A stretch of DNA of 31,387 nt from the NCBI GenBank assembly GCA_036399835.1, contig DASWMI010000217.1:1-31387 (forward strand). The letters run 5' to 3'. The notes under the pieces were generated by a model. That model was not told where the DNA came from and did no database searches. It saw only the letters and a program-made list of their open reading frames with translations. How positions within the stretch are numbered: the stretch's first letter is position 1; each line of letters starts with the position of its first letter. This DNA comes from DASYML01 sp036399835 (GTDB taxonomy: Bacteria > Acidobacteriota > Blastocatellia > Pyrinomonadales > Pyrinomonadaceae). The translations under genes and the position numbers were made by a program. This document shows positions 25,594 to 31,387 of this stretch, in pieces.

Positions 25594-26421
25594 ATGACAG
25601 TTCCCTCCATCTCCGTCATCATCCCTGCCCTCAATGCAGAAGCCTTTATCCGCGAGGCTCTCTTGAGCGTCCAGGCTCAGACGCTCGCCATCTCCGAGAT
25701 CATCGTCATAGACAACGGCTGCCATGACAAGACGCCGCAGATTGCACGCCGGATGGGCGCGAAGGTCATCAGGGAAGAGAAGCGCGGCATCTCTGCGGCG
25801 CGTAATGCCGGTATCAGGATAAGCAAAGGCGAGTGGGTGGCGCTGATTGATGCCGATGACGAATGGGACGAGCGGAAGACGGAGCGGCAGTGGTCTTTAA
25901 TCGAAGCTTGCCCGGAGGCGGGGTTAGTCTCCTGCGACTTTTCTCTGATGAAGGACGGCGTGCTGGTCCAGCAAACGACGCAAGAGCAGAGGCTGGAAAG
26001 ATGGCAGGGCTACGAGGGCAGAGTGGTTGTCGGCGAGCATGGCAGTTATATTCCAGAGATAAAATCGGACCTCTTCCCCAGATTTTTCCCCTCGCCTTCG
26101 ACCGTCATGCTGCGGCGCGAAGTCTTTGAGAGGGTCGGCCTCTTCGACGAGGATGTGCTTTACAGCGAAGACTTCGAGTATTTCATGCGCGTCTTCGCGC
26201 GCTTTCCCCTGGCCGTCGTCGAGCTGCCGCTGGTCCGCCATCGCCTGCACGCGGGGAAACACTCATTACATCTGGACGAGATGAGAAAAGGCATGTTCTC
26301 TGTCGTCAACAAAATGCTGGACCAGCCGGAGAAGTATCCGGCGGGCGTCCCGCAGCTTTTTCGTGAGAGGCTGAAAAACTCTTTCCTGCGCGCAGAGCAA
26401 TCCATCTCGACCGGAAGATGA
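25594..26421 (+). CDS. Family 2 glycosyltransferase
   Basis: A 275-aa GT-A fold enzyme, cytosolic or membrane-associated, that transfers a sugar from a nucleotide donor. The N-terminus has the GT2 pattern SISVIIPALNAEAFIREALL, then IIVIDNGCHDKT and GISAARNAGI. The metal-binding DxD is DADD (86-89). The acceptor side includes PSTVMLRREVFERVGLFDED and SEDFEYFMR, with the ED motif expected to hold the catalytic base. There are no membrane helices. Two more glycosyltransferases on the opposite strand (26650-29157) suggest a surface-polysaccharide or glycan function. Donor and acceptor unknown. Confidence 0.92.
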   Translation: MTVPSISVIIPALNAEAFIREALLSVQAQTLAISEIIVIDNGCHDKTPQIARRMGAKVIREEKRGISAARNAGIRISKGEWVALIDADDEWDERKTERQWSLIEACPEAGLVSCDFSLMKDGVLVQQTTQEQRLERWQGYEGRVVVGEHGSYIPEIKSDLFPRFFPSPSTVMLRREVFERVGLFDEDVLYSEDFEYFMRVFARFPLAVVELPLVRHRLHAGKHSLHLDEMRKGMFSVVNKMLDQPEKYPAGVPQLFRERLKNSFLRAEQSISTGR

Positions 26422-26523
26422 GCCACCGCAGACGCAGAGACACGGAGAATAAGAAGAAAAGATGTAAAACTCTTATCGCCTCCTGATTTATCTTCTCTCT
26501 GTGCCTCTGCGTCTGCGGTGGCT
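26421..26523. terminator. Long imperfect inverted repeat after the GT2 gene
   Basis: Perfect 19-bp arms (26421-26439 and 26505-26523), starting at the last base of the stop codon, continue inward as an imperfect purine/pyrimidine-rich stem. GGTTTTG follows. The arms are built from near-repeats of CGCAGA/CAGAGA. Together with the repeat at 26584 it separates convergent genes. Confidence 0.6.
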
Positions 26524-26583
26524 GGTTTTGAAATGTATTCTAAAAGAAAACGATAAACTCGCAGGAACGGGCTATTAACTCAA

Positions 26584-26622
26584 TGAGCCATTGATTCACT
26601 TGTACGGTGAATCAATGGCTCA
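26584..26622. terminator. Perfect 16-bp hairpin between convergent genes
   Basis: TGAGCCATTGATTCAC (26584-26599) and its exact complement (26607-26622) enclose a 7-nt loop, followed by CTTCTTTT. It is 27 bp from the end of the minus-strand glycosyltransferase gene, so it can terminate both directions. Confidence 0.75.
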
Positions 26623-26649
26623 CTTCTTTTGTTCATCGCTGCCGCGCGT

Positions 26650-27804
26650 CTACTTCATCGTTGCGTGCGCAGTCTCTTCCGCTGCGAGGTCTGCGCTGGC
26701 AGCCGGGAGCGGCTGGCCCGCCATCTGCGCGAACAACTCTTCATAACGGTCCACGACATATTCCCAATCGTAAAGCTGCTTGACGCGAGCCTGCGCGCGC
26801 TGCCTGTAAGCCTGGACCAGGGAGCCGTCTCTGAGCACGCGCTGAAGCTGTTCGGCCAGGTCGCTTTCATCGCGATAGTGTATCCCCGCTTCGTCAACCG
26901 CCTCGACGTTCTCGGGCGTCGCCAGCGTCAGCACGCAGTTGCCGTAGCCCATAGCTTCGAGCAAAGCGGGATGCGTGCCGCCGACTTCGGTCGCGTGGAC
27001 ATAGCAGTAGGCGTTCTGTTGCAGCGTGCGATAATCCTGTCCGAAGACAAATCCTGTAAAGATGATGCGCTTGTCGCCCCTGGCCCGTGCGCGTAGCTCG
27101 CTGATGTATTCCTGCGCGTAGGGCGCATCGCCGACGATGAGCAGCTTGTGAGCCGTACGGACTTTCTTAAAGGCTTCGATGACCAGATGCGCATTGTTTT
27201 CCGGTTCGAGACGCGAGACGTAGAGCACGTAACGGTTCGGCTCTACCCGCCACTGGCGCACAGCCGGGTTGGGCCTGCGCTCGACCTCCGCGCCGTAAGC
27301 GATCATGTTTGAAGTCTTGTTGTAGTGGGCCAGGTAGTAATCCTGTATGACGCGCGCGTCTGTCACTATCTCGTTGGGCAGGAGCGTGGCGAGCCGCTCG
27401 GCCATCAGGTAATAACGCCGCCCGAACCAGTTCCACTTTTTGCGCTTATGTTCGAGGCCGTCAACGTTGATGGCGACGGGCGTCGCGGTCCATCTCAGAA
27501 TCGGCGTAAAGGGAGCGTTGGCCGCGTTGCAGATGAGCACTGCATCGTAACGCTTGGGCACAGCGTAGAGGGCTGAAAGAAAACTGTGGACCACCGTGTC
27601 CAGATATTTGTGCCGGATGGTGGGCAAGACCTTGAGCTGTACGCCATGATATTCAATCTGTCGTGGTGAGACATAATGCGAACGACAGTAAACGGTGACC
27701 TCATGCCCGCGCGCAACCAGCCTGGTTGAGAGCTGCTCGGCAAAAGTCTCAAACCCGCCGTAGCTGGCAGGGATGCCCCTTGTTCCCAGAATTGCGATTC
27801 GCAT
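26650..27804 (-). CDS. GT-B glycosyltransferase with N-terminal DUF1972-type domain
   Basis: A 384-aa glycosyltransferase. ATG 27804 is chosen because the fold begins there (MRIAILGTRGIPASYGGFET); a longer in-frame start adds 39 residues without family resemblance. The opening GTRGIPASYGGFETFAEQL is typical of DUF1972, found in rhamnosyltransferases such as those of capsule and cell-wall glycan clusters. The C-terminal half is a GT1/GT4 donor domain: YVLYVSRLEPENNAHLVIEA, LLIVGDAPY, and EVGGTHPALLEAMGYGN (E-x7-E motif). The donor may be dTDP-rhamnose, by analogy only. It lies 156 bp downstream of a second GT-B gene on the same strand. Confidence 0.9.
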   Translation of the reverse strand: MRIAILGTRGIPASYGGFETFAEQLSTRLVARGHEVTVYCRSHYVSPRQIEYHGVQLKVLPTIRHKYLDTVVHSFLSALYAVPKRYDAVLICNAANAPFTPILRWTATPVAINVDGLEHKRKKWNWFGRRYYLMAERLATLLPNEIVTDARVIQDYYLAHYNKTSNMIAYGAEVERRPNPAVRQWRVEPNRYVLYVSRLEPENNAHLVIEAFKKVRTAHKLLIVGDAPYAQEYISELRARARGDKRIIFTGFVFGQDYRTLQQNAYCYVHATEVGGTHPALLEAMGYGNCVLTLATPENVEAVDEAGIHYRDESDLAEQLQRVLRDGSLVQAYRQRAQARVKQLYDWEYVVDRYEELFAQMAGQPLPAASADLAAEETAHATMK

Positions 27805-27960
27805 CAGAAAATTTTTCAGCTCGACTCTTGATAAAGGCGTGCCGGGTGTTTCCAGATAATTGCCCCTGATGGACAGTGTACGACAGACTAAGATAAATAC
27901 AGAAAACTTTTCTTCCGCCACTCTTTGACGCGCGTTCCGAACTCACGGCTGCCTGTTGTT

Positions 27961-29157
27961 TTAAAGACCACCTGCGGCCTGCTCGTAAATACGCAAGGTG
28001 CGGCGTGCTGTCTCGCGCCAATCGAAGAGACGCGCGCGCGCTAAGCCTTTGATGCTCAATTCTGCTCGAAGGTTTGGATTTTCAATCAAGCGCCCGATGG
28101 CTTCGGTTATCGCCTGCTCGTCAAAAGGGTCTACGAGCAGCCCCGCCTCGCCGACAACCTCGGGCAAACTGGTCCGGTCGCCCGCGATGACCGGCGCGCC
28201 GCATTGCATGGCTTCGAGCGGGGGCAAGCCAAAGCCTTCAAAGTAAGAAGGATAGACAAAGCAGAGCGCCCCCGTATAAAGCGGCGGCAGATCTTTCTCC
28301 GGCACATAGCCCGTGAACCTGACAAGCTCGCGGATGCTGCTCTCTTCAATCGCACGAAACGTTTCGTCGTAGAGCCAGCCTTTTTTTCCCACTAAGATTA
28401 GTTGCGGTAGCTTAGCCTGTGATGAAGTATTGCGCAAGTTTTGATAGGCGGCGATGAGGCGCGGGATATTCTTGCGCGGCTGTATAGAGCCGACCGCGAG
28501 GATATATTCACGCTCGATGCCGTAAAGCTCACGCACGCGCCGCAGCTCCGCTTCCGTCTCCACCGGACCAAAATGTTTTGGCGCGGCGAGCGGGACGGCG
28601 CTCACGCGCTCAGCAGGCAGTTTGTAGGTTTCCAGTAGGTCTCGGCGCGAATATTCCGAAGAGGCTATGACGTGAGAGGCGGCGCGCGCCGTCCGGCGCA
28701 CGGTCAGGCGAAGCTGTATGCGGCTGCGTCGCTTGAAGGTATCGGGCAGATGCTCAAAAGAAAGATCGTGTATCGTGGCGACGACAGGGCAGGGCGCAAA
28801 CGGCGGGGCTGTGTATTGGACGTGGAGCAGGTCAACCCTGTGCGCGCGCAGCTCTTTCGAGAGTGTCAGGGGAATGCGTATGAGCGGTGTGTGCGGGAGC
28901 GTGCGCTTGACTGTAAAGTTGGACCAGCGATGCTGGAATCGCTCGACCGCCTCGTCCCGCGTCACATAGAGCGTGTAAAGATTGAACCGGTCAATCTCGG
29001 CCAGGGCTTCAATCAGGTTTGTGATGTAGCTCTCGTTGCCGGCCAGACCAGCCCCGACCGAGTGCGCATCTATCGCAATCCGCAAGGGACCGGATGACCG
29101 CAGCGATGAAGGATAAGGGATAAGCGATGGAGACGAAGAATTGAGCGATTGATTCAT
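27961..29157 (-). CDS. Family 4 glycosyltransferase
   Basis: A 398-aa GT-B enzyme. Rossmann-type start LRIAIDAHSVGAGLAGNESY, acceptor domain with HDLSFEHLPDTFKRR, linker YILAVGSIQPRKNIPRLIAA, and donor site YPSYFEGFGLPPLEAM with the E-x7-E motif. It resembles mannosyl- or other hexosyltransferases of polysaccharide synthesis. The start is uncertain: ATG 29157 lies inside an intergenic inverted repeat and has no ribosome-binding site, so the first about 24 residues (Ser/Pro/Leu-rich) are encoded by repeat words; a TTG at 29085 just before RIAIDAH is an alternative. It follows rplS on the same strand and may be transcribed from that operon. Confidence 0.88.
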   Translation of the reverse strand: MNQSLNSSSPSLIPYPSSLRSSGPLRIAIDAHSVGAGLAGNESYITNLIEALAEIDRFNLYTLYVTRDEAVERFQHRWSNFTVKRTLPHTPLIRIPLTLSKELRAHRVDLLHVQYTAPPFAPCPVVATIHDLSFEHLPDTFKRRSRIQLRLTVRRTARAASHVIASSEYSRRDLLETYKLPAERVSAVPLAAPKHFGPVETEAELRRVRELYGIEREYILAVGSIQPRKNIPRLIAAYQNLRNTSSQAKLPQLILVGKKGWLYDETFRAIEESSIRELVRFTGYVPEKDLPPLYTGALCFVYPSYFEGFGLPPLEAMQCGAPVIAGDRTSLPEVVGEAGLLVDPFDEQAITEAIGRLIENPNLRAELSIKGLARARLFDWRETARRTLRIYEQAAGGL

Positions 29158-29214
29158 TGACTCATCGGCTCATTTATTCATTGGTCCAATGAGCCGATGA
29201 GCCGATGAATCAAT
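29148..29214. repeat. Large word-built inverted repeat between rplS and the GT4 gene
   Basis: 27-nt arms (29148-29174 and 29188-29214) match in 25 of 27 positions. The centre holds a second small palindrome, CATTGG-T-CCAATG. Outside the arms, GATGAAG/GATGAG-type words on the left and CTTCATC/CTCATC words on the right extend the symmetry imperfectly from about 29100 to 29253, reaching both neighbouring genes. Confidence 0.7.
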
Positions 29215-29245
29215 CCTTCATCCCTCATCTCTCATCGCTCGTCCT

Positions 29246-29656
29246 TCATCCTTTTTTGGCGGCGGCAGCGCCTTTGGATTCGGCGGAGGCGCTCTGCTGT
29301 TTGCTGATGCGCGTGTCGCGCTCGCGTATGCGCGCGGCCTTACCGCGCAGCTCGCGCAGGTAGTAGAGCTTGGCGCGGCGGACGCGTCCACGCTTAATCA
29401 CGTCTATGTGGTCAATGATGGTCGCGTGCAGCGGGAAGATTCTCTCGACCCCGACGCCAAAGCTGGTCTTGCGCACGGTGACGGTCTCGCGCGCCCCGCC
29501 GTGTTTGCGCGCAATAACTACGCCCTCGAATGCCTGCAAGCGCCACTTTTCGGCGGACTCCTGTATGCGCACATGCACGCGCACCGTATCGCCCGGGATA
29601 AAATCCGGGATATTATCGCGTAACTGTCTATTCTCGATTGTGTCCAAGCGGTTCAT
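29246..29656 (-). CDS. rplS: 50S ribosomal protein L19
   Basis: A 136-aa ribosomal protein at the 30S-50S interface. Conserved features: DFIPGDTVRVHVRIQESAEK, RLQAFEGVVIARKHGGARET, TVRKTSFGVGVERIFPLHAT, and RRAKLYYLRELRGKAARIRE. The last about 20 residues are an Ala/Ser/Lys-rich extension, longer than the E. coli protein (115 aa). It is the last gene of the conserved rpsP-khpA-rimM-trmD-rplS operon, separated from trmD by 106 bp containing an inverted repeat. Its stop codon lies within the repeat region that follows. Confidence 0.98.
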   Translation of the reverse strand: MNRLDTIENRQLRDNIPDFIPGDTVRVHVRIQESAEKWRLQAFEGVVIARKHGGARETVTVRKTSFGVGVERIFPLHATIIDHIDVIKRGRVRRAKLYYLRELRGKAARIRERDTRISKQQSASAESKGAAAAKKG

Positions 29657-29677
29657 TTCTTTAACTCCGTGATGAAA

Positions 29678-29754
29678 TTTTAGATTTTGGATTTGCGATT
29701 TTCGACCTGGCTAAATCAACAATCTGTTTTGAATCGCAAATCTAAAATCTAAAA
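29678..29754. repeat. AT-rich inverted repeat between trmD and rplS
   Basis: 23-nt arms (29678-29700 and 29732-29754) match in 22 positions. They are made of ATTTTAGATTTT/GATTTGCGATT words. Located within a translation operon, it could be an RNA-processing site or attenuator, or a non-functional repeat. Confidence 0.7.
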
Positions 29755-29762
29755 TCAAAAAA

Positions 29763-30506
29763 TCATTCCTCTTCTTCCAGCCCTTCAAGCTCGCGCTCGT
29801 CCAACACCAGCTTCTCAAACAAGTCCGGGCGGTTGCGCTTTGTCTTGAGCAAAGCCGCGCGCCTGCGCCAGCGCGCGATCTCCCTGTGATGGCCGCCGAG
29901 CAGGATTTCCGGCACGCGCATCCCGCGAAATTCCGGCGGGCGCGTGTAGTGCGGATAATCCAGCAGCCCTTCGGAGAACGACTCGTTCGTCGCAGAGGTT
30001 TCGCTTCCGAGCGCGCCCGGTAAAAGTCGCGTGATGGCGTCAACCAGGACCAGTGCGGCTGCCTCACCGCCCGACAAAACATAATCGCCTATCGAAAGCT
30101 CATCCGTAATCAAGCTTTGCGCGACGCGCTCGTCAACGCCTTCATAGCGACCGCAGATGAGCACTATCTGCCCGGCTTCCGCCAGCTCTTCGGCTACGCT
30201 CTGCTTGAAGACCCGGCCCTGCGGCGAGAGCAGCACGACGCGCGTCTTCTCATCATATTGATGATGCTCGCTTGTGCCCGTCAACTCTTCGACTGCTGCA
30301 AAGATCGGCTCGGGCTTGAGGACCATCCCGTCGCCGCCGCCAAACGGCCTGTCGTCAACCACTCGATGCCTGTCGCTGGTCCAGCCGCGCAGGTCGTGCG
30401 CCTTTGTCTGGACCAGCCCGGCCTCCTTCGCGCGCCGGATAATCCCGTATTCCAGCGCTTCGTCAAAGAAGCCGGGAAAGATCGTGATGATGTCAAAGCG
30501 CAACAA
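29763..30506 (-). CDS. trmD: tRNA (guanine-37-N1)-methyltransferase TrmD
   Basis: A 247-aa SPOUT methyltransferase that uses AdoMet to methylate G37 of tRNAs next to the anticodon, preventing +1 frameshifts. Visible motifs: RFDIITIFPGFFDEALEYGI at the N-terminus, RPFGGGDGMV (53-62), the knot segments ICGRYEGVDERV (117-128) and ELSIGDYVLSGGEAAALVLV (136-155), and DYPHYTRPPEFRG, which contributes to catalysis and tRNA binding. The start is one of two consecutive TTG codons (30506 or 30503), 1 bp after the rimM stop, implying translational coupling. Full length. Confidence 0.97.
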   Translation of the reverse strand: MLRFDIITIFPGFFDEALEYGIIRRAKEAGLVQTKAHDLRGWTSDRHRVVDDRPFGGGDGMVLKPEPIFAAVEELTGTSEHHQYDEKTRVVLLSPQGRVFKQSVAEELAEAGQIVLICGRYEGVDERVAQSLITDELSIGDYVLSGGEAAALVLVDAITRLLPGALGSETSATNESFSEGLLDYPHYTRPPEFRGMRVPEILLGGHHREIARWRRRAALLKTKRNRPDLFEKLVLDERELEGLEEEE

Positions 30507-30507
30507 T

Positions 30508-31068
30508 CTAAAATTCCAGTAAGCCTTCGGGCGCGTCCACGCGTATCAGCTTGCGCTTGATGTCAATCTCGACGCAGATGTCTGCGGCCATCGGAATCAG
30601 GTGGTCGCGCCCCAGCTTTTCGTTGTCAACGACGAGCATGTCAACTCCGCCCGTCTTCATAATCCCGCTCACACGCCCCAGCTCTTCGTCCTCTACTGTG
30701 AGGACGCGGCAGCCCGCCAGCTCCCATTCGTAAAACTCGTCCTCATCAAGCTCCACGCGCTCGGCTTCCGTGACCGCCAGCTCGCTTCCAACCAGCGCGC
30801 TCGCGCTTTCAATCGAATCATAGCCGGCGAACTTGAGTATGATGCGAGTGCCCTGAAACCAGTGCTCTTCAAGCTCAAGCCTCTTGAGGCTGCCGTCGGG
30901 CGCGATGGCGATTAATCGTTCAAGCCCCTCGAAGCGTTCGGGAAAGTCCGTTAGCAGCTCTGCGACGATCTCGCCGCGCAGCCCGCGCGTTTTGACCGCG
31001 CGCGCCACAGCGACCAGCTCATCCGCCGTCAAACCTTGCGCGCCTTTGCTGCGCTCCTCTTCGCTCAT
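30508..31068 (-). CDS. rimM: 16S rRNA processing protein RimM
   Basis: A 186-aa assembly factor that binds S19 and helps mature the 30S head. The RimM N domain spans about 15-105 (VAVARAVKTRGLRGEIVAEL, FERFEGLERL-type segment, LELEEHWFQGTRIILKFAGY). The PRC-barrel follows (EFYEWELAGCRVLTVEDEEL, IPMAADICVEIDIKRKLIRV, ending DAPEGLLEF). ATG 31068 overlaps the khpA stop codon (ATGA), so the two are translationally coupled. Position upstream of trmD is canonical. Confidence 0.96.
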   Translation of the reverse strand: MSEEERSKGAQGLTADELVAVARAVKTRGLRGEIVAELLTDFPERFEGLERLIAIAPDGSLKRLELEEHWFQGTRIILKFAGYDSIESASALVGSELAVTEAERVELDEDEFYEWELAGCRVLTVEDEELGRVSGIMKTGGVDMLVVDNEKLGRDHLIPMAADICVEIDIKRKLIRVDAPEGLLEF

Positions 31069-31295
31069 TCCACGAGGTCTAGCAGATAACGGCGATTACG
31101 CTTGGCGCTCGCCGCGTGAAGCACGGAGCGTATGGCGCGCACCGTGCGGCCCTGCCGCCCGATAAGCTTGCCCATGTCCGCGGGAGCGACACGCACTTCT
31201 ATACGCGTCGTCCCGCCCTGCTCGGCTTCGCGCACGTCAACCGCGTCCGCCTCATCCACCAGAGCCTTAACGATTATCTCTACGGCTTCGCGCAT
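31065..31295 (-). CDS. khpA: KhpA-type KH-domain RNA-binding protein
   Basis: A 76-aa single KH-domain protein that binds RNA and in other bacteria pairs with KhpB (Jag). MREAVEIIVKALVDEADAVD is the usual start. The GxxG RNA-gripping loop is IGRQGRTVRAIR (about 45-56). It is the second gene of the rpsP operon; rpsP itself should lie just past the right end of the window. No strong ribosome-binding site precedes ATG 31295, and an inverted repeat lies directly upstream. Confidence 0.95.
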   Translation of the reverse strand: MREAVEIIVKALVDEADAVDVREAEQGGTTRIEVRVAPADMGKLIGRQGRTVRAIRSVLHAASAKRNRRYLLDLVE

Positions 31296-31303
31296 AGGTT
31301 TAA

Positions 31304-31383
31304 GAGTCCGAGAGTCTGAGAGTCTGAGAGTCCGGAGTCAAAAGCTTAAATCCTTTGACTCCGGACTCCGGACTCTCGGACTC
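31304..31383. repeat. Word-built inverted repeat upstream of khpA
   Basis: Outer arms of 13 bp (31304-31316 and 31371-31383) and inner arms of 15 bp (31328-31342 and 31354-31368) are perfect. The left side is a run of 8-bp near-repeats (AGAGTCCG/AGAGTCTG). It lies only 9 bp before the khpA start on the minus strand, probably in the rpsP-khpA gap. Confidence 0.75.
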
Positions 31384-31387
31384 CTAG

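Noticed and set aside
31304..31383. CRISPR array from regularly repeated 8-bp words
   Set aside because: Repeats are contiguous and far too short, without spacers or cas genes; the structure is an inverted repeat.

Overview
The window looks like chromosome of a Gram-negative, GC-rich bacterium, most plausibly an acidobacterium of the Blastocatellia type. This is inferred from a very large Oar-like TonB-dependent receptor with an N-terminal carboxypeptidase-regulatory domain, from the gene repertoire, and from many intergenic hairpins made of short repeated words. No 16S rRNA or tRNA gene is present, so the placement is an inference.

Layout. (1) 75-3302, minus: Oar-like outer-membrane receptor with its own promoter. 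(2) 3823-8104, plus: HD-domain phosphohydrolase, DJ-1/PfpI protein, secreted TonB-C-terminal-domain protein, and an S41 (tail-specific protease-like) protein that lacks the usual catalytic lysine. (3) 8200-13219, plus: ion-homeostasis block with a soluble PRC-barrel/MgtE-N/CBS protein, two small membrane proteins, an Nramp-related transporter with an altered metal site, and an MscS channel carrying a cyclic-nucleotide-binding domain. (4) 13372-15388, minus: cupin, DUF1272 zinc-ribbon protein, EamA exporter overlapping an Lrp/AsnC regulator. (5) 15655-24555, plus: a heat-shock island with Hsp20, ClpB, Hsp20, GrpE, GroEL and a ClpA/ClpC-like unfoldase. It starts with a near-consensus promoter overlapped by a HAIR-like (HspR-type) inverted repeat and a leader that could fold over the ribosome-binding site. 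No dnaK, dnaJ or groES is in the window. (6) 24756-26421, plus: secreted LolA-like protein and a GT2 glycosyltransferase. (7) 26650-29157, minus: two GT-B glycosyltransferases. (8) 29246-31295, minus: the conserved khpA-rimM-trmD-rplS translation operon; rpsP is expected just beyond the right edge.

How the parts work together. The heat-shock block covers aggregate holding (two small Hsps), disaggregation (ClpB, which needs DnaK/GrpE), folding (GroEL) and probably regulated proteolysis (Clp unfoldase with a ClpP-docking loop). In the ion block, the stand-alone MgtE-N/CBS protein resembles the cytosolic magnesium-sensing half of MgtE without a channel, and it sits close to an Nramp-like transporter whose substituted metal site suggests a substrate other than Mn/Fe, perhaps Mg. 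This split sensor/transporter arrangement is the most interesting candidate system here. A second theme is the set of unrelated-sequence but similarly built inverted repeats at gene borders, including inside the ribosomal-protein operon.
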